A DNA stretch of 64,000 nucleotides from Nocardia sp. XZ_19_385. GTDB lineage: Bacteria > Actinomycetota > Actinomycetes > Mycobacteriales > Mycobacteriaceae. Position 1 is the stretch's first letter. Every line of letters starts with the position of its first letter. The notes beneath the pieces were generated by a model. The model was not told the DNA's origin and made no database searches. It saw only the letters and a program-made list of their open reading frames with translations. Location of the stretch: positions 1,302,001 through 1,366,000 of the forward strand of contig NZ_JACVEE010000002.1 of the NCBI RefSeq assembly GCF_015355755.1, in the 5' to 3' direction. The translations under genes and the position numbers were made by a program. Below are positions 1 to 8,196 of this stretch, in pieces.

Positions 1-228
<228 letters not shown>

Positions 229-229
229 C

Positions 230-523
230 TCATTCGCGGGTCAGTTCGGCGTGCTCGCTCAGTTCGAGATCGATGAACGCCCCGATCATGGCCCGCCACA
301 CCGCTTCGGCCACCTCGGGAGCCAGCCCGGCCGCGGCCGCGCGCTCCCGGGCCAGCGTCACCACGCGCGCCACCCGATCGGGCGCGCGCACCGCCTGCTC
401 GTCGGTCTTGAAGGTGGCGGCGGTGCGGACCAGCCCCTGCCGCTCGGCAAGCAGTCGAATCAACTGGGCGTCGAGGGCGTCGATTCGGGCGCGGACTTCG
501 TCGAGAGACTGTGGAGCTGACAC
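230..523 (-). CDS. AroQ-type chorismate mutase family protein
   Basis: A 97-residue, almost entirely helical protein. It has the AroQ/PchB pattern: a first helix of the type RARIDALDAQLIRLLAERQ, a basic segment near residues 44-55 (APDRVARVV), and a C-terminal VWRAMIGAFIDLELSE helix. AroQ enzymes convert chorismate to prephenate, and relatives such as PchB act as isochorismate-pyruvate lyases. The sequence alone does not separate these activities. It converges with tgt with one intergenic base. The GTG start at 523 lies 8 nt after a TAGGGT element (537-532 on this strand), suggesting a leaderless mRNA. Confidence 0.8.
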   Translation of the reverse strand: MSAPQSLDEVRARIDALDAQLIRLLAERQGLVRTAATFKTDEQAVRAPDRVARVVTLARERAAAAGLAPEVAEAVWRAMIGAFIDLELSEHAELTRE

Positions 524-548
524 GGTCGCCGACCCTAGCCGAAAGTGA

Positions 549-576
549 CGCGCCCCCGCCGATCGGCGGGGGCGCG
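549..576 (-). terminator. palindromic terminator downstream of yhhQ
   Basis: A perfect 28-base palindrome of alternating C and G runs sits between the stop of the transporter gene and the start of the chorismate mutase gene. On the minus strand it is followed by GTCACTTTC. It probably terminates the transporter transcript; the U-tract is weak. Confidence 0.6.
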
Positions 577-592
577 TGCGACATGGTGCACA

Positions 593-1366
593 TCAGACGT
601 GCAGCGGGTCGGATTCCTTTGGCGCGTAAGTAGGTTCGTGCTTCTTCAAGTATCCGATGACCTGGTAGGTGATCGGCATGACGAGCAGTTCGACGAGGGT
701 CTTCCAGAGGAAGCCGACGATCAGGTAGTTGAGGAACTGCTGCCAGGTCTCGATGCCGATGACGCCGGCCGCGATCGAGCAGAAGATCAGGGTGTCGGCG
801 AATTCACCGACCACGGTGGAGCCGATCAGCCGGGCCCACAGGTGTTTTTCCTTGGTCCGTTCCTTGATCAGCACCAGCGTCGCGGAATTCAGCAGCTGAC
901 CCACGAAGTAGCCGAGCAGTCCCGCGAGCACGAGGCGCCAGCTGGTGCCGAGCACGGTCCGGAAGGCTTCCTGATGTTCGTAGAAGCCCGCGGCCGGCAG
1001 CTGGACCGCGATGGTGAAGCAGGCCACCATCAGCACCAGTGCGCCGAAGCCGTAGTAGATGGCGCGGCGGGTGGCACGGAAGCCGTACACCTCGCTGAGC
1101 ACGTCGCCCAGCACGTAGGCCAGCGGGAAGAGGAAGAAGGCGCCGTCGGTGCCGATGGGCAGGATCTGGAACGGGCCGACCGACAGCGATTCGCCGCCGA
1201 AGAACTCCACGCCCTTGCTGGCGCAGACATTGGAAATGATCAGTGTTGCCGTGAACAGCGCCACGATGGGTGTGTAGTACCCCCGCGCAACCTGGGCGAA
1301 TGCCGCATGGGTCGGCGCGGGGTGTCCAGACCGGTCGGGTGCTGGGTTTGTCTGTAAGTCACTCAC
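593..1366 (-). CDS. yhhQ: queuosine precursor transporter (YhhQ/VUT, DUF165 family)
   Basis: About 257 residues with six or seven hydrophobic segments. It carries the family signature region FGGESLSVGPFQILPIGTDG, followed by LAYVLGDVLSEVYGF, and the conserved VGEFADTLIFCSIA stretch. The family imports queuine or preQ1/preQ0 across the membrane. It lies between tgt and gluQ, which fits salvage of exogenous queuine rather than de novo synthesis. The frame could start at an ATG at 1405, but that codon overlaps the divergent gene's ATG. I therefore prefer the GTG at 1366, which leaves 37 bases for two promoters. Confidence 0.88.
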   Translation of the reverse strand: MSDLQTNPAPDRSGHPAPTHAAFAQVARGYYTPIVALFTATLIISNVCASKGVEFFGGESLSVGPFQILPIGTDGAFFLFPLAYVLGDVLSEVYGFRATRRAIYYGFGALVLMVACFTIAVQLPAAGFYEHQEAFRTVLGTSWRLVLAGLLGYFVGQLLNSATLVLIKERTKEKHLWARLIGSTVVGEFADTLIFCSIAAGVIGIETWQQFLNYLIVGFLWKTLVELLVMPITYQVIGYLKKHEPTYAPKESDPLHV

Positions 1367-1391
1367 AAGGTTTATCCAACCAGGTCTCACA

Positions 1392-1397
1392 TACCCT
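1392..1397 (+). promoter_or_regulatory. -10 element TACCCT for a leaderless transcript
   Basis: TACCCT matches TANNNT and ends 6 nt before the ATG at 1404. This places the likely transcription start at or next to the start codon of the DUF4190 gene. Confidence 0.5.
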
Positions 1398-1403
1398 GTA
1401 TCC

Positions 1404-1889
1404 ATGACGAAGCCCGGCGATTCCGACGAATGGTGGAAGCAGTACGGCGGTGAAGGCGTGTCCGCTGACTCCGGTGCGCAGCCTTCGACTCCGCAGTACC
1501 CGACTTCCGAGCCGTCCGGGTATCCGTCGGCTCCGCAGTACCAACAGCCCCCGGCGCAGCCGTATCAATCCGCGCCGCAACAGTTTCCGCAGGCCCCGGG
1601 CCCGGCGTATCCGAGTCCGCCCGGATATCAGCCTTACGGTTACGCGCCGGCGCCCAGCCAGACCAACGGCTTGGCGATCGGTGCGCTGGTCTCCTCGCTC
1701 GTCGGTTTCTGCAGCTGCGGCATCGGTTCGCTGGTCGGCATCGTGCTCGGCGTGATGGCGCTGAATCAGCTGAAGGAGAACCCGTACCAGGACGGTCGCG
1801 GCATGGCCCAGTCCAGCATCTGGGTCGGTGTCGCCGGCATCGTGGTCACCATTCTTTACTGGACCCTGGTCATCTTCAGCGAGAACTGA
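1404..1889 (+). CDS. DUF4190 membrane protein with Pro/Gln/Tyr-rich N-terminus
   Basis: A 161-residue protein. Residues 1-85 are a disordered Pro-Ser-Tyr-Gln tail. From about residue 90 follow two membrane segments around a Cys-containing turn (VGFCSCGIGSLVGIVLGV and the C-terminal GVAGIVVTILYWTLVIF), separated by a small loop, NQLKENPYQDGRGMA. That loop and the two segments are the DUF4190 pattern. No biochemical role is known to me. The ATG lies just after a -10-like element, so the mRNA is probably leaderless. It converges with the RDD gene, leaving only 4 bases between stop codons. Confidence 0.8.
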   Translation: MTKPGDSDEWWKQYGGEGVSADSGAQPSTPQYPTSEPSGYPSAPQYQQPPAQPYQSAPQQFPQAPGPAYPSPPGYQPYGYAPAPSQTNGLAIGALVSSLVGFCSCGIGSLVGIVLGVMALNQLKENPYQDGRGMAQSSIWVGVAGIVVTILYWTLVIFSEN

Positions 1890-1893
1890 CCGG

Positions 1894-2619
1894 TCAGGCC
1901 TTGACGACCTGGGTGCCGCCCGCGAACTTGTCGTGCCAGCCCTGTTTGTTCGGGTCCTGCGACGTAGTGATCATCATGTAGATGATCAGCGCGAGCGAGG
2001 CGATCTGGCCGATGCACGGAAACACGTAGACCAGCGTGTACAGGTTGCGCTTGAGCGACTGCTCCGCGGTGACCTTGGGTGCGCCGTTGGGTCCGAGCAC
2101 GCGCAGGCCCAGCAGCTTCTTGCCGAGGGTGGTGCCCTGCTGGGTCTCCATCAGGACGAAGTACAGGGTCAGGGCGATGGCCCCGACCACGCTCACGCCG
2201 ACGAAGAAGCCGGTGCCGCTGCCGTAGATCAACGACATGATGACGTTCACCGGAACGAGGACGATCAACGTATCGATCACGCGGGCGCCGACGCGGACGC
2301 CGAGATCGGCCGGGGTGCCGAAGCCGGAGTAGGTGTAGCCCTGCCCGTACGGCTGACCGTAACCCTGCTGCTGCGCGTACGGATCCTGCCCGTATTGCGG
2401 CTGCGCGTAGGGATCTTGGCTGTACTGGGGCTGGCCGTACGGATCCTGGCCATACTGCGGCTGCTGATACTGCGGCTGCCCGTATTGCGGCGGTGCGTCC
2501 TGCGGTGGCTGGCCGTAGGGATCACCTTGCGGATTCGGTTGCCCGCCTTGGGGGTAAGGCTGCTGGCCATACGGCTCGCCCTGCGGATTCTTATTCGGGT
2601 CGTACCCACCGCTAGTCAT
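1894..2619 (-). CDS. RDD family membrane protein with YGQP-repeat N-terminus
   Basis: 241 residues. Residues 1-105 are a repetitive tail in which units like PQYGQDPYGQ recur about six times. The remainder is an RDD domain: an early ADLGVRVGARVIDTLI segment carrying the Arg and Asp that name the family, two to three membrane spans, TTLGKKLLGLRV, and a C-terminal DKFAGGTQVV. RDD proteins are poorly characterised; some have been linked to ion transport. A longer open frame runs upstream, but an ATG at 2619 preceded by GAGGAC fits domain length and codon use. Confidence 0.85.
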   Translation of the reverse strand: MTSGGYDPNKNPQGEPYGQQPYPQGGQPNPQGDPYGQPPQDAPPQYGQPQYQQPQYGQDPYGQPQYSQDPYAQPQYGQDPYAQQQGYGQPYGQGYTYSGFGTPADLGVRVGARVIDTLIVLVPVNVIMSLIYGSGTGFFVGVSVVGAIALTLYFVLMETQQGTTLGKKLLGLRVLGPNGAPKVTAEQSLKRNLYTLVYVFPCIGQIASLALIIYMMITTSQDPNKQGWHDKFAGGTQVVKA

Positions 2620-2672
2620 AGGTTGTCCTCGTCGTGATCGGTCGATCAGCCAACTTCGGTCGCCTGCGTACG

Positions 2673-3620
2673 TTACGGACCTGCCTCGGGTTGCAACAAC
2701 CCGTTCTCGTTCACGATCCACGGCTCGCGCGGCAGCCGCGCGGGGTCGAACCTGCACAGGAGCTGGGCAGGTGAGCTCGCAATATATCCGAGCGAACCGG
2801 CCAGCAGGCCGAACACTTGCTCGGGCGTGTTGCCGAGGGCGACGCGATCGGCGAGGGTGACGGCGCCGTCGCGTTTGGCCAGCCGCTGCCCGGCGGTGTT
2901 CAGCGCCAGCGGGACGTGCGCGTAGCGGGGGACCGGGAGCCCGAGCAAAGTGGCAAGGTAGGCCTGGCGCGGGGTGGAGGACAGCAGGTCGTCGCCGCGC
3001 ACCACTTGATCGATGCCCTGGGCGGCGTCGTCGACCACGACGGCCAGGTTGTAGGCGGGCATGCCGTCGCCGCGGCGCAGCACCAGGTCGTCGACCGCGC
3101 CGCGGTAGGGACCGTGCAGTTCGTCCACGATCTCGAAGTCGGTGACATCGGCCCGCAGGCGCAGTGCCGCGGGGCGTCCGTCGGCGAGATGCCGGGCGCG
3201 GGCCGCGGCGGTGAGCGTGCGGCAGGTGCCTGGGTAAGCGCCCATCGGTCCGTGCGGCGCGGTCGCGGCCTGCTGGATTTCCCTTCGGGTGCAGAAGCAT
3301 TCGTAGGTGCGGCCGGCGGCGGTGAGCTGTTCGATGGCCGCGGTGTAGCGCGGCAGGCGCTCGGACTGCCGGACCACCGGACCGTCCCAGTCCAGGCCGA
3401 TCGCCGCCAGGTCGGCGAGCTGACGTTCGGCGGCGCCGGGGCGTACGCGGTCCAGGTCTTCGACGCGCATCAGGAATCGGCGGCCGGTGCTGCGGGCGAA
3501 CAGCCAGGCCAGCAGCGCGGTACGGAGATTGCCCAGGTGCAGATCGCCCGAGGGGCTCGGTGCGTACCGGCCCGCGCCCGCGGTGGGGTGAAGGGCGGGG
3601 TCGGTGGGCACGAAGATCAT
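2673..3620 (-). CDS. gluQ: glutamyl-Q tRNA(Asp) synthetase
   Basis: 315 residues, the size expected for this truncated GlxRS paralogue, which lacks an anticodon-binding domain. Visible motifs are the class I signature near residues 20-31 (APSPSGDLHLGN), a CFC pair with a downstream Y-x3-C (YPGTC) forming the zinc site, and LAKRDGAVTL as the KMSKS equivalent. The enzyme attaches glutamate to queuosine-34 of tRNA(Asp), so it is only useful where Q is made or salvaged, which matches tgt and yhhQ here. The ATG at 3620 overlaps the TGA of the DUF309 gene (ATGA), indicating translational coupling. Confidence 0.93.
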   Translation of the reverse strand: MIFVPTDPALHPTAGAGRYAPSPSGDLHLGNLRTALLAWLFARSTGRRFLMRVEDLDRVRPGAAERQLADLAAIGLDWDGPVVRQSERLPRYTAAIEQLTAAGRTYECFCTRREIQQAATAPHGPMGAYPGTCRTLTAAARARHLADGRPAALRLRADVTDFEIVDELHGPYRGAVDDLVLRRGDGMPAYNLAVVVDDAAQGIDQVVRGDDLLSSTPRQAYLATLLGLPVPRYAHVPLALNTAGQRLAKRDGAVTLADRVALGNTPEQVFGLLAGSLGYIASSPAQLLCRFDPARLPREPWIVNENGLLQPEAGP

Positions 3621-4165
3621 TTTGCCAGGCGCGGCTTCAGATCCTCCGGGCCGATCGGGGTCCCGGCGTCCAGTGCAGCCAGCAGCGTACGGGCGTGCAC
3701 GATGAGTCCCTCGCGGTCGATACCGTACGGCGCTTTCGCATTCTGGTAGTCGCCTTGATTGTCTTCGCAATTGTCATTATTCGGACCAATGTTCGATTCT
3801 CCGCTATCTACTGGCGCGTAGCTGAGCAGGCGCGTCACCGCGCGCTCCAGTAGGGTGCGCGCACCCTTGGGATTTTCCCGCTGGATGTGCGTGATTCCGA
3901 CCGCGTATTGCGCCAGAGCCTGCCACAGCATCCTCTCGGCGAACGGTCCGTTCTTCCACGCGGCCTCTAATACCTCGTGCGCGTTGAATGCCAAGCCGTC
4001 ATCCAGCAGTTGCTGCGCCAGGATTAGAGTTTGCTGGGGTGGGAGATCTAGATCATCCGGAATTCGCGGAACGCCGGCGCTGCCGAGCGGCAGCGGGCGA
4101 CCGAATCGGTCACGGGGACGGGGGTTGCGGGCGCGACCTGCCTCGTCGCGGGGGCGTTCGACCAT
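3617..4165 (-). CDS. DUF309 domain protein, coupled to gluQ
   Basis: About 182 residues. The centre has the DUF309 pattern: LLDDGLAFNAHEVLEAAWK, then AERMLWQALAQYAVGITHIQRENPKGARTLLERA. The family contains a conserved FxxHExxE-like helix pair, and I know of no assigned activity. The stop overlaps the gluQ start by 4 bases, so the two are very likely co-transcribed. An Asn/Asp-rich stretch (around 3735-3835) is clearly more AT-rich than its surroundings and looks like an insertion in the domain. A GTG at 4180 is an alternative start. Confidence 0.75.
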   Translation of the reverse strand: MVERPRDEAGRARNPRPRDRFGRPLPLGSAGVPRIPDDLDLPPQQTLILAQQLLDDGLAFNAHEVLEAAWKNGPFAERMLWQALAQYAVGITHIQRENPKGARTLLERAVTRLLSYAPVDSGESNIGPNNDNCEDNQGDYQNAKAPYGIDREGLIVHARTLLAALDAGTPIGPEDLKPRLAK

Positions 4166-4180
4166 GAAACCATCATCCAC

Positions 4181-4582
4181 GATGCATCGCTCGCGCGGTA
4201 CCCGGTTTGATCTAGAAAAGCGATCAGTGACGTATCACGAGGTAATCACGACGACCAAAAGTTTGCGGGGGAAGGCCCTGTGGAAAGAATGTGGAGAGCT
4301 GGCAAAGATATAGCAACATCCCATCTTCGCAACGTTGGCAGAATTGATGTTTGACCGAGCAAGACATCGGCAAATTATGTGGATACCTGCTACTGTTTCA
4401 AGCGCGGGGACAACCCCGGGGGTGTAATTCACCTCGAACTACAGTGCGAAAACGACGCACCGTGAATGTTGCGCGCTGCTAACAGGCGCGCACGGGGATT
4501 CGGCGGTCTCGCCGGGTTCCGGTGCTAGTTGGAAACGGTCAGAAGAATTCCCTCGTTTCGAAATAGCAAAGGAGCTAGTGCC
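4181..4582. other. AT-richer intergenic region upstream of a DUF397 gene
   Basis: Four hundred bases with no convincing gene on either strand and visibly lower GC than the flanks. A TTGACC at 4351-4356 and TANNNT-like elements near 4376-4396 could form a promoter for the downstream gene, but spacing is not ideal. No helix-turn-helix gene, the usual partner of DUF397, is present. Confidence 0.4.
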
Positions 4583-4792
4583 GTGGAGCTCGATTTGACG
4601 GGTGCCGTGTGGCATAAGAGCACATACAGCGGTCCTGATGGGAACTGCGTGGAAGTCGCGATGGTGAGCGGCGGCAACGTCGCAGTTCGGGACACCAAAG
4701 ATGACGGATGTGGCCCGGTGTTGGCGTTCACCCCGGGCGAATGGGATGCGTTCCTCAGCGGCGTATCCGCTGGGGAATTCGGACAAGCCTGA
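4583..4792 (+). CDS. DUF397 domain protein (orphan)
   Basis: 69 residues with the whole DUF397 signature: WHKSTYSGPDGNCVEVA, then VAVRDTKD, then FTPGEWDAFLSGV. In Streptomyces and relatives these proteins usually sit beside an XRE/DUF5753 regulator and can act as toxin-antitoxin-like or developmental partners. Here the neighbour on one side is non-coding and on the other is qcrB in the opposite direction. The GTG at 4583 is chosen because GGAG at 4571-4574 sits 8 nt upstream and the family starts here; an ATG at 4529 is possible but would add non-homologous sequence. Confidence 0.78.
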   Translation: MELDLTGAVWHKSTYSGPDGNCVEVAMVSGGNVAVRDTKDDGCGPVLAFTPGEWDAFLSGVSAGEFGQA

Positions 4793-4825
4793 AACACAGG
4801 CGATTCCCCGAAGTAGTCAGCACGG

Positions 4826-4863
4826 GGCCCCGAGCAGCACAGGCTCGGGGCCTTGGTGTTTTT
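4826..4863 (+). terminator. intrinsic terminator between DUF397 and qcrB
   Basis: A perfect 9-bp stem (GGCCCCGAG at 4826-4834, CTCGGGGCC at 4844-4852) with a 9-base loop is followed by TTGGTGTTTTT. It should terminate the DUF397 transcript and ends exactly at the convergent qcrB stop. Confidence 0.8.
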
Positions 4864-6497
4864 CACTTCGGGTGGCCGTTGCCCGCCGAATCCTGGTCCT
4901 GGACCCGGCGTAGCACCGCGAGCTGCTTGCGCTCCTCTTCATGGTCGGACGCCAGGTTGCGTTCGGATTCTTGCCAAGGATCGGCCCGGAAGAAGCTGCC
5001 GGTGCCCGGCTTCCCCGCAGCGCCCAGTTGATTCATCTTCTTCGGCACCGGCGCGCCCTGGTACTCCAGCGGGACCGGGTGCCCGTGCTCGTCGACCGGA
5101 CCCAGTGGCTGATGCAGTTCGATGTACTCGCCGTGCGCCAGCCGCCGGATCACGCCGGTCTCGATACCGTGTTCGAGTACCGCTCGGTCACTGCGCTGCA
5201 GGCCGAGACAGATCCGGTAGGCGAGGAAGTAGGCCAGCGGCGGGAGCAGCAGCACGCCGATGCGGCCGGCCCAGGTCGTCGCGTTCAGTGAGATGTCGAA
5301 CTTGAAGGCGATGACGTCGTTCACACACGTCAGCGTCAGCACCACGTAGAAGGTGATCACCATGGCGCCGATCGCGGTGCGCACTGGCACATCGCGCGGA
5401 CGCTGCAGAAGGTTGTGTGGTGCGAGGTCTTTCGTGAGCCGCTTCTCGATCCATGGATAGGCGATCAGCAGCGTGAAGACCAAGCCCATCATGATCGCGC
5501 CCCAGAACGACCCGGGCACGGTGTGCCCGAAGATGTACAGCTCCCACGGTGGGATGAGCCGCATCATGCCGTCGGTCCACATCATGTAGAAGTCGGGCGC
5601 GGTGCCCGCCGAGATCATCGACGGGTTGTACGGACCCATGTTCCAGACCGGATTGATCTGCAGCAGGCCGCCCATGATCGCGACGATGCCCAGCGTGAAG
5701 GCGAAGAACGCGCCCTGATCCAGCGAGAACACCGGCACGATCCGCGCGCCGATCACGTTCTTCTCCGACCGGCCCGGGCCCGGGTACTGGGTGTGCTTCT
5801 GATACCAGACCAGCGCGATGTGCGCCGCGATCAGCGCCAGCATGATGCCCGGGATGAGCAGCACGTGCGCGATGAACAGGCGCGGAATGATGATGGTGCC
5901 CGGATAGTCGCCGCCGAACATCAGCCAGTGCAGCCAGGTGCCGACCACCGGCACGCCCAGCGTGATCGAGGAGAACGCCGCCCGCAGGCCGGTGCCCGAG
6001 AGCAGATCGTCGGGCAGGGAGTAGCCGAAGTAGCCCTCGAACATGGCCAGGATGAGCAGGATCGAGCCGATCACCCAGTTTGCTTCGCGCGGTTTGCGGA
6101 ACGCGCCGGTGAAGAAGACGCGGAACAGGTGCACGATGATCGAGGCCGCGAAAAGCAAGGCGGCCCAATGGTGTACCTGCCGCACGAACAGGCCGCCGCG
6201 CACCTCGAAGGAGAGGTTCAGCGAGGTCTCGTAGGCGCGGGACATGGTGACGCCGCGCAGCGGCTGGTAGGCGCCGTCGTAGACGACCTCGCTCATCGAC
6301 GGGTCGAAATACAGGGTCAGATACACCCCGGACAGGAGCAGGATGATGAAGGTGTAGAGCGCGATCTCACCGAGCAGGAACGACCAGTGCGTCGGAAACA
6401 CCTTGTTGATCGACCGTTTCAGGAACGCGGCCGCTTGATATCGCTGGTCCGCCTCGTCTGCCTGCGCACTTGCTTTGCGAGCTACCGGAATGGTCAT
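4863..6497 (-). CDS. qcrB: cytochrome bc1 complex cytochrome b subunit (stand-alone qcrB)
   Basis: About 544 residues, the normal actinobacterial length. It has paired histidines in helices II and IV ([11 protein letters not shown]...IIVHLFRVF and LFIAHVLL...IAAHIALVW), the segment [19 protein letters not shown] as the Qo-site PEWY equivalent, and the long actinobacterial C-terminal tail ([18 protein letters not shown]). The subunit oxidises menaquinol and passes electrons to the QcrC/QcrA partners. In actinobacteria the canonical gene sits in ctaE-qcrC-qcrA-qcrB; here none of those genes flanks it, so it is probably a paralogue. ATG at 6497 follows GGGG; a GTG at 6506 is the alternative. Confidence 0.9.
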   Translation of the reverse strand: MTIPVARKASAQADEADQRYQAAAFLKRSINKVFPTHWSFLLGEIALYTFIILLLSGVYLTLYFDPSMSEVVYDGAYQPLRGVTMSRAYETSLNLSFEVRGGLFVRQVHHWAALLFAASIIVHLFRVFFTGAFRKPREANWVIGSILLILAMFEGYFGYSLPDDLLSGTGLRAAFSSITLGVPVVGTWLHWLMFGGDYPGTIIIPRLFIAHVLLIPGIMLALIAAHIALVWYQKHTQYPGPGRSEKNVIGARIVPVFSLDQGAFFAFTLGIVAIMGGLLQINPVWNMGPYNPSMISAGTAPDFYMMWTDGMMRLIPPWELYIFGHTVPGSFWGAIMMGLVFTLLIAYPWIEKRLTKDLAPHNLLQRPRDVPVRTAIGAMVITFYVVLTLTCVNDVIAFKFDISLNATTWAGRIGVLLLPPLAYFLAYRICLGLQRSDRAVLEHGIETGVIRRLAHGEYIELHQPLGPVDEHGHPVPLEYQGAPVPKKMNQLGAAGKPGTGSFFRADPWQESERNLASDHEEERKQLAVLRRVQDQDSAGNGHPK

Positions 6498-6695
6498 GGC
6501 CTGCACCCCGCCCCTGGGTGAGTGGAATGGGTTCTACTACAGACGGTAGCAGCGGGCCGGGCGGGAATCGATGGGTTTGCGAAATCTTCTGTCCATCAAG
6601 ATCGTTCACAGTTGACCCGCGGGGGTGTGAACTGCGAGAACGGGTGCCGATATGGTCGTTTGCACAGTGTTTCCGGCCGTAGAGGAGTGCAGCGC

Positions 6696-8102
6696 ATGAC
6701 CGACCGGCGTCGCATGGCTCCGCAGGACGCCACCATGTACTGGCTGTCCAAGCGCACCCCCAACGACCAGTTCCTGCTGTACAGCTTCGCCGATGCGGGG
6801 GTGCAGACTGCCGAATTGCGCGCGCATATCGAGCGGCGCAGCGCGCACATCCCGGACCTGCGGGTTCGGCTGCGCGAGGTGCCCCGCGATCTCGACTACC
6901 CGTCCTGGGTGCGCTGCGAGTTCTCGGCCGATCAATTCGTCGAACACGATCTGCCCCAGGCGGATTGGTCGCATGTGCAGGCGGCGTTGGGGGAGCTGCT
7001 CGGCACCGGAGTGGATGCGGCGGACCGACCGTGGCGGCTCCATGTGTTCCGCGGCGTCGCGGGCGCACCCATGCGGTCCGACGCCGCCGAACTCGCCACC
7101 GTGGTGGTGCTCCAGATGTCGCACGCGCTGGCGGACGGCAAGCGGGCCGCGGCGGTCGCGCGCTCACTATTCGGCAAGGATGACCCGCTCGGTCGTCCGC
7201 CCAGTCCTTGTCATCCTGAGCGCGGATCTCGGCTGCACGGGAGATTCTTCGCTGCGCTCAGGATGACAGTGGGGACGCTTCGAGTCCCGATTCAGGTCGC
7301 GCAAACGATGGCGCGCGGCTACCAGGCTTATCGCGCACAGCGGACTCTGGTCGAGCTGACCGAGTCCGGCCGACTGCCCGGCCCCGGACCGAGTTTCACT
7401 CCCAGTGCGGTGAATCAGGCCGTCGCCGAAGCGAATACCGCGCAGCAGGCTCGAATGCTGGTGTGGGACGCCGGCGAACTGCGGATCCCCGGCCGGACAA
7501 TGACTGTGGTCGCACTGACCGCCGTCTCCCTTGCACTCCCCAACTACCTCACAACGCTGGGGAAGCCTGTGGATAGATCCGGCGCCCAGGTCCCGATGGC
7601 TCTGCCCGGAAAGGCCCTGCCCCGCAACAACTACTGCAGTCTCGGCGTGGACCTGCACATCGACGAACCCGATCTCCGCCGCCGCGCCGACCGGATCGCC
7701 GCGGCCCTGTCCGACCGCCGCACCCGCGCCGAACACCCGTTGCTGTCAGCCCAAGACCGCGTCACCTCCGTCACCCCAGCCGCCGTCCTGCGCCGCGACC
7801 TCGACCGCTACCCCCTCGACACGGTGCCCGACGCCATCTCCGGCCACACCGTCGTCTCCAGCGTCCACCGTGGTTCCGCCGACCTATCCTTCGGCGGCCC
7901 AGTCCGTTTCACCGCGGGCTTCCCCGCCATCGGCTCGGTGATGCACCTCACCCACGGCGTCCACGGCCTCGGCGACACCGTCACCATTTCCGTGCACGCC
8001 GACGCCGCGACGATCACCGATATCGACGCCTATGCCGAGCTGCTCCGCAGTGCTGTGCAGCAGGTAGTCGCCGCGCATGCGGTGCCGCCGACCCCTGGGT
8101 GA
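6696..8102 (+). CDS. WS/DGAT-like acyltransferase domain protein
   Basis: 468 residues resembling the wax-ester synthase/diacylglycerol acyltransferase family. It opens with MAPQDATMYWLSKRTPNDQF-type sequence, has a degenerate HHxxxDG motif near residue 141 (MSHALADGK, so the first His is lost), and a C-terminal half with NNYCSLGVDLHID and VVSSVHRG-type segments. Activity on acyl-CoA and alcohol or diacylglycerol acceptors is therefore uncertain. Residues about 171-191 are encoded by a dispersed palindromic repeat inserted in frame. The ATG at 6696 follows AGAGGAG; the frame is open upstream but without a ribosome binding site. Confidence 0.72.
   Translation: MTDRRRMAPQDATMYWLSKRTPNDQFLLYSFADAGVQTAELRAHIERRSAHIPDLRVRLREVPRDLDYPSWVRCEFSADQFVEHDLPQADWSHVQAALGELLGTGVDAADRPWRLHVFRGVAGAPMRSDAAELATVVVLQMSHALADGKRAAAVARSLFGKDDPLGRPPSPCHPERGSRLHGRFFAALRMTVGTLRVPIQVAQTMARGYQAYRAQRTLVELTESGRLPGPGPSFTPSAVNQAVAEANTAQQARMLVWDAGELRIPGRTMTVVALTAVSLALPNYLTTLGKPVDRSGAQVPMALPGKALPRNNYCSLGVDLHIDEPDLRRRADRIAAALSDRRTRAEHPLLSAQDRVTSVTPAAVLRRDLDRYPLDTVPDAISGHTVVSSVHRGSADLSFGGPVRFTAGFPAIGSVMHLTHGVHGLGDTVTISVHADAATITDIDAYAELLRSAVQQVVAAHAVPPTPG
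7208..7267. repeat. 60-bp palindromic dispersed repeat inside a coding region
   Basis: Perfect 14-bp inverted arms (TGTCATCCTGAGCG at 7208-7221 and its complement at 7254-7267) flank a loop containing GAGATTCTTCGCTG. It reads CHPERGSRLHGRFFAALRMT on the plus strand and CHPERSEES...ALRMT on the minus strand. This matches, from memory, a palindromic element scattered through many bacterial genomes. Its length of 60 bases keeps the acyltransferase frame intact. Confidence 0.85.
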
Positions 8103-8196
8103 CGCCGGCACAGCTGAGCGTGGTGGCCGCGGTGCGTGCGCCTGCATCATCCTCGGCGGGATTGCCACCGTCGCCCTGGCCGGGTGAATACGGTTC

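Noticed and set aside
545..1357. A 270-codon plus-strand frame opposite yhhQ
   Set aside because: It is an antisense shadow of a multi-helix membrane protein and starts within a palindrome.
4235..4432. A small minus-strand frame in the AT-rich gap before DUF397
   Set aside because: No ribosome binding site and no recognisable sequence; the gap looks non-coding.
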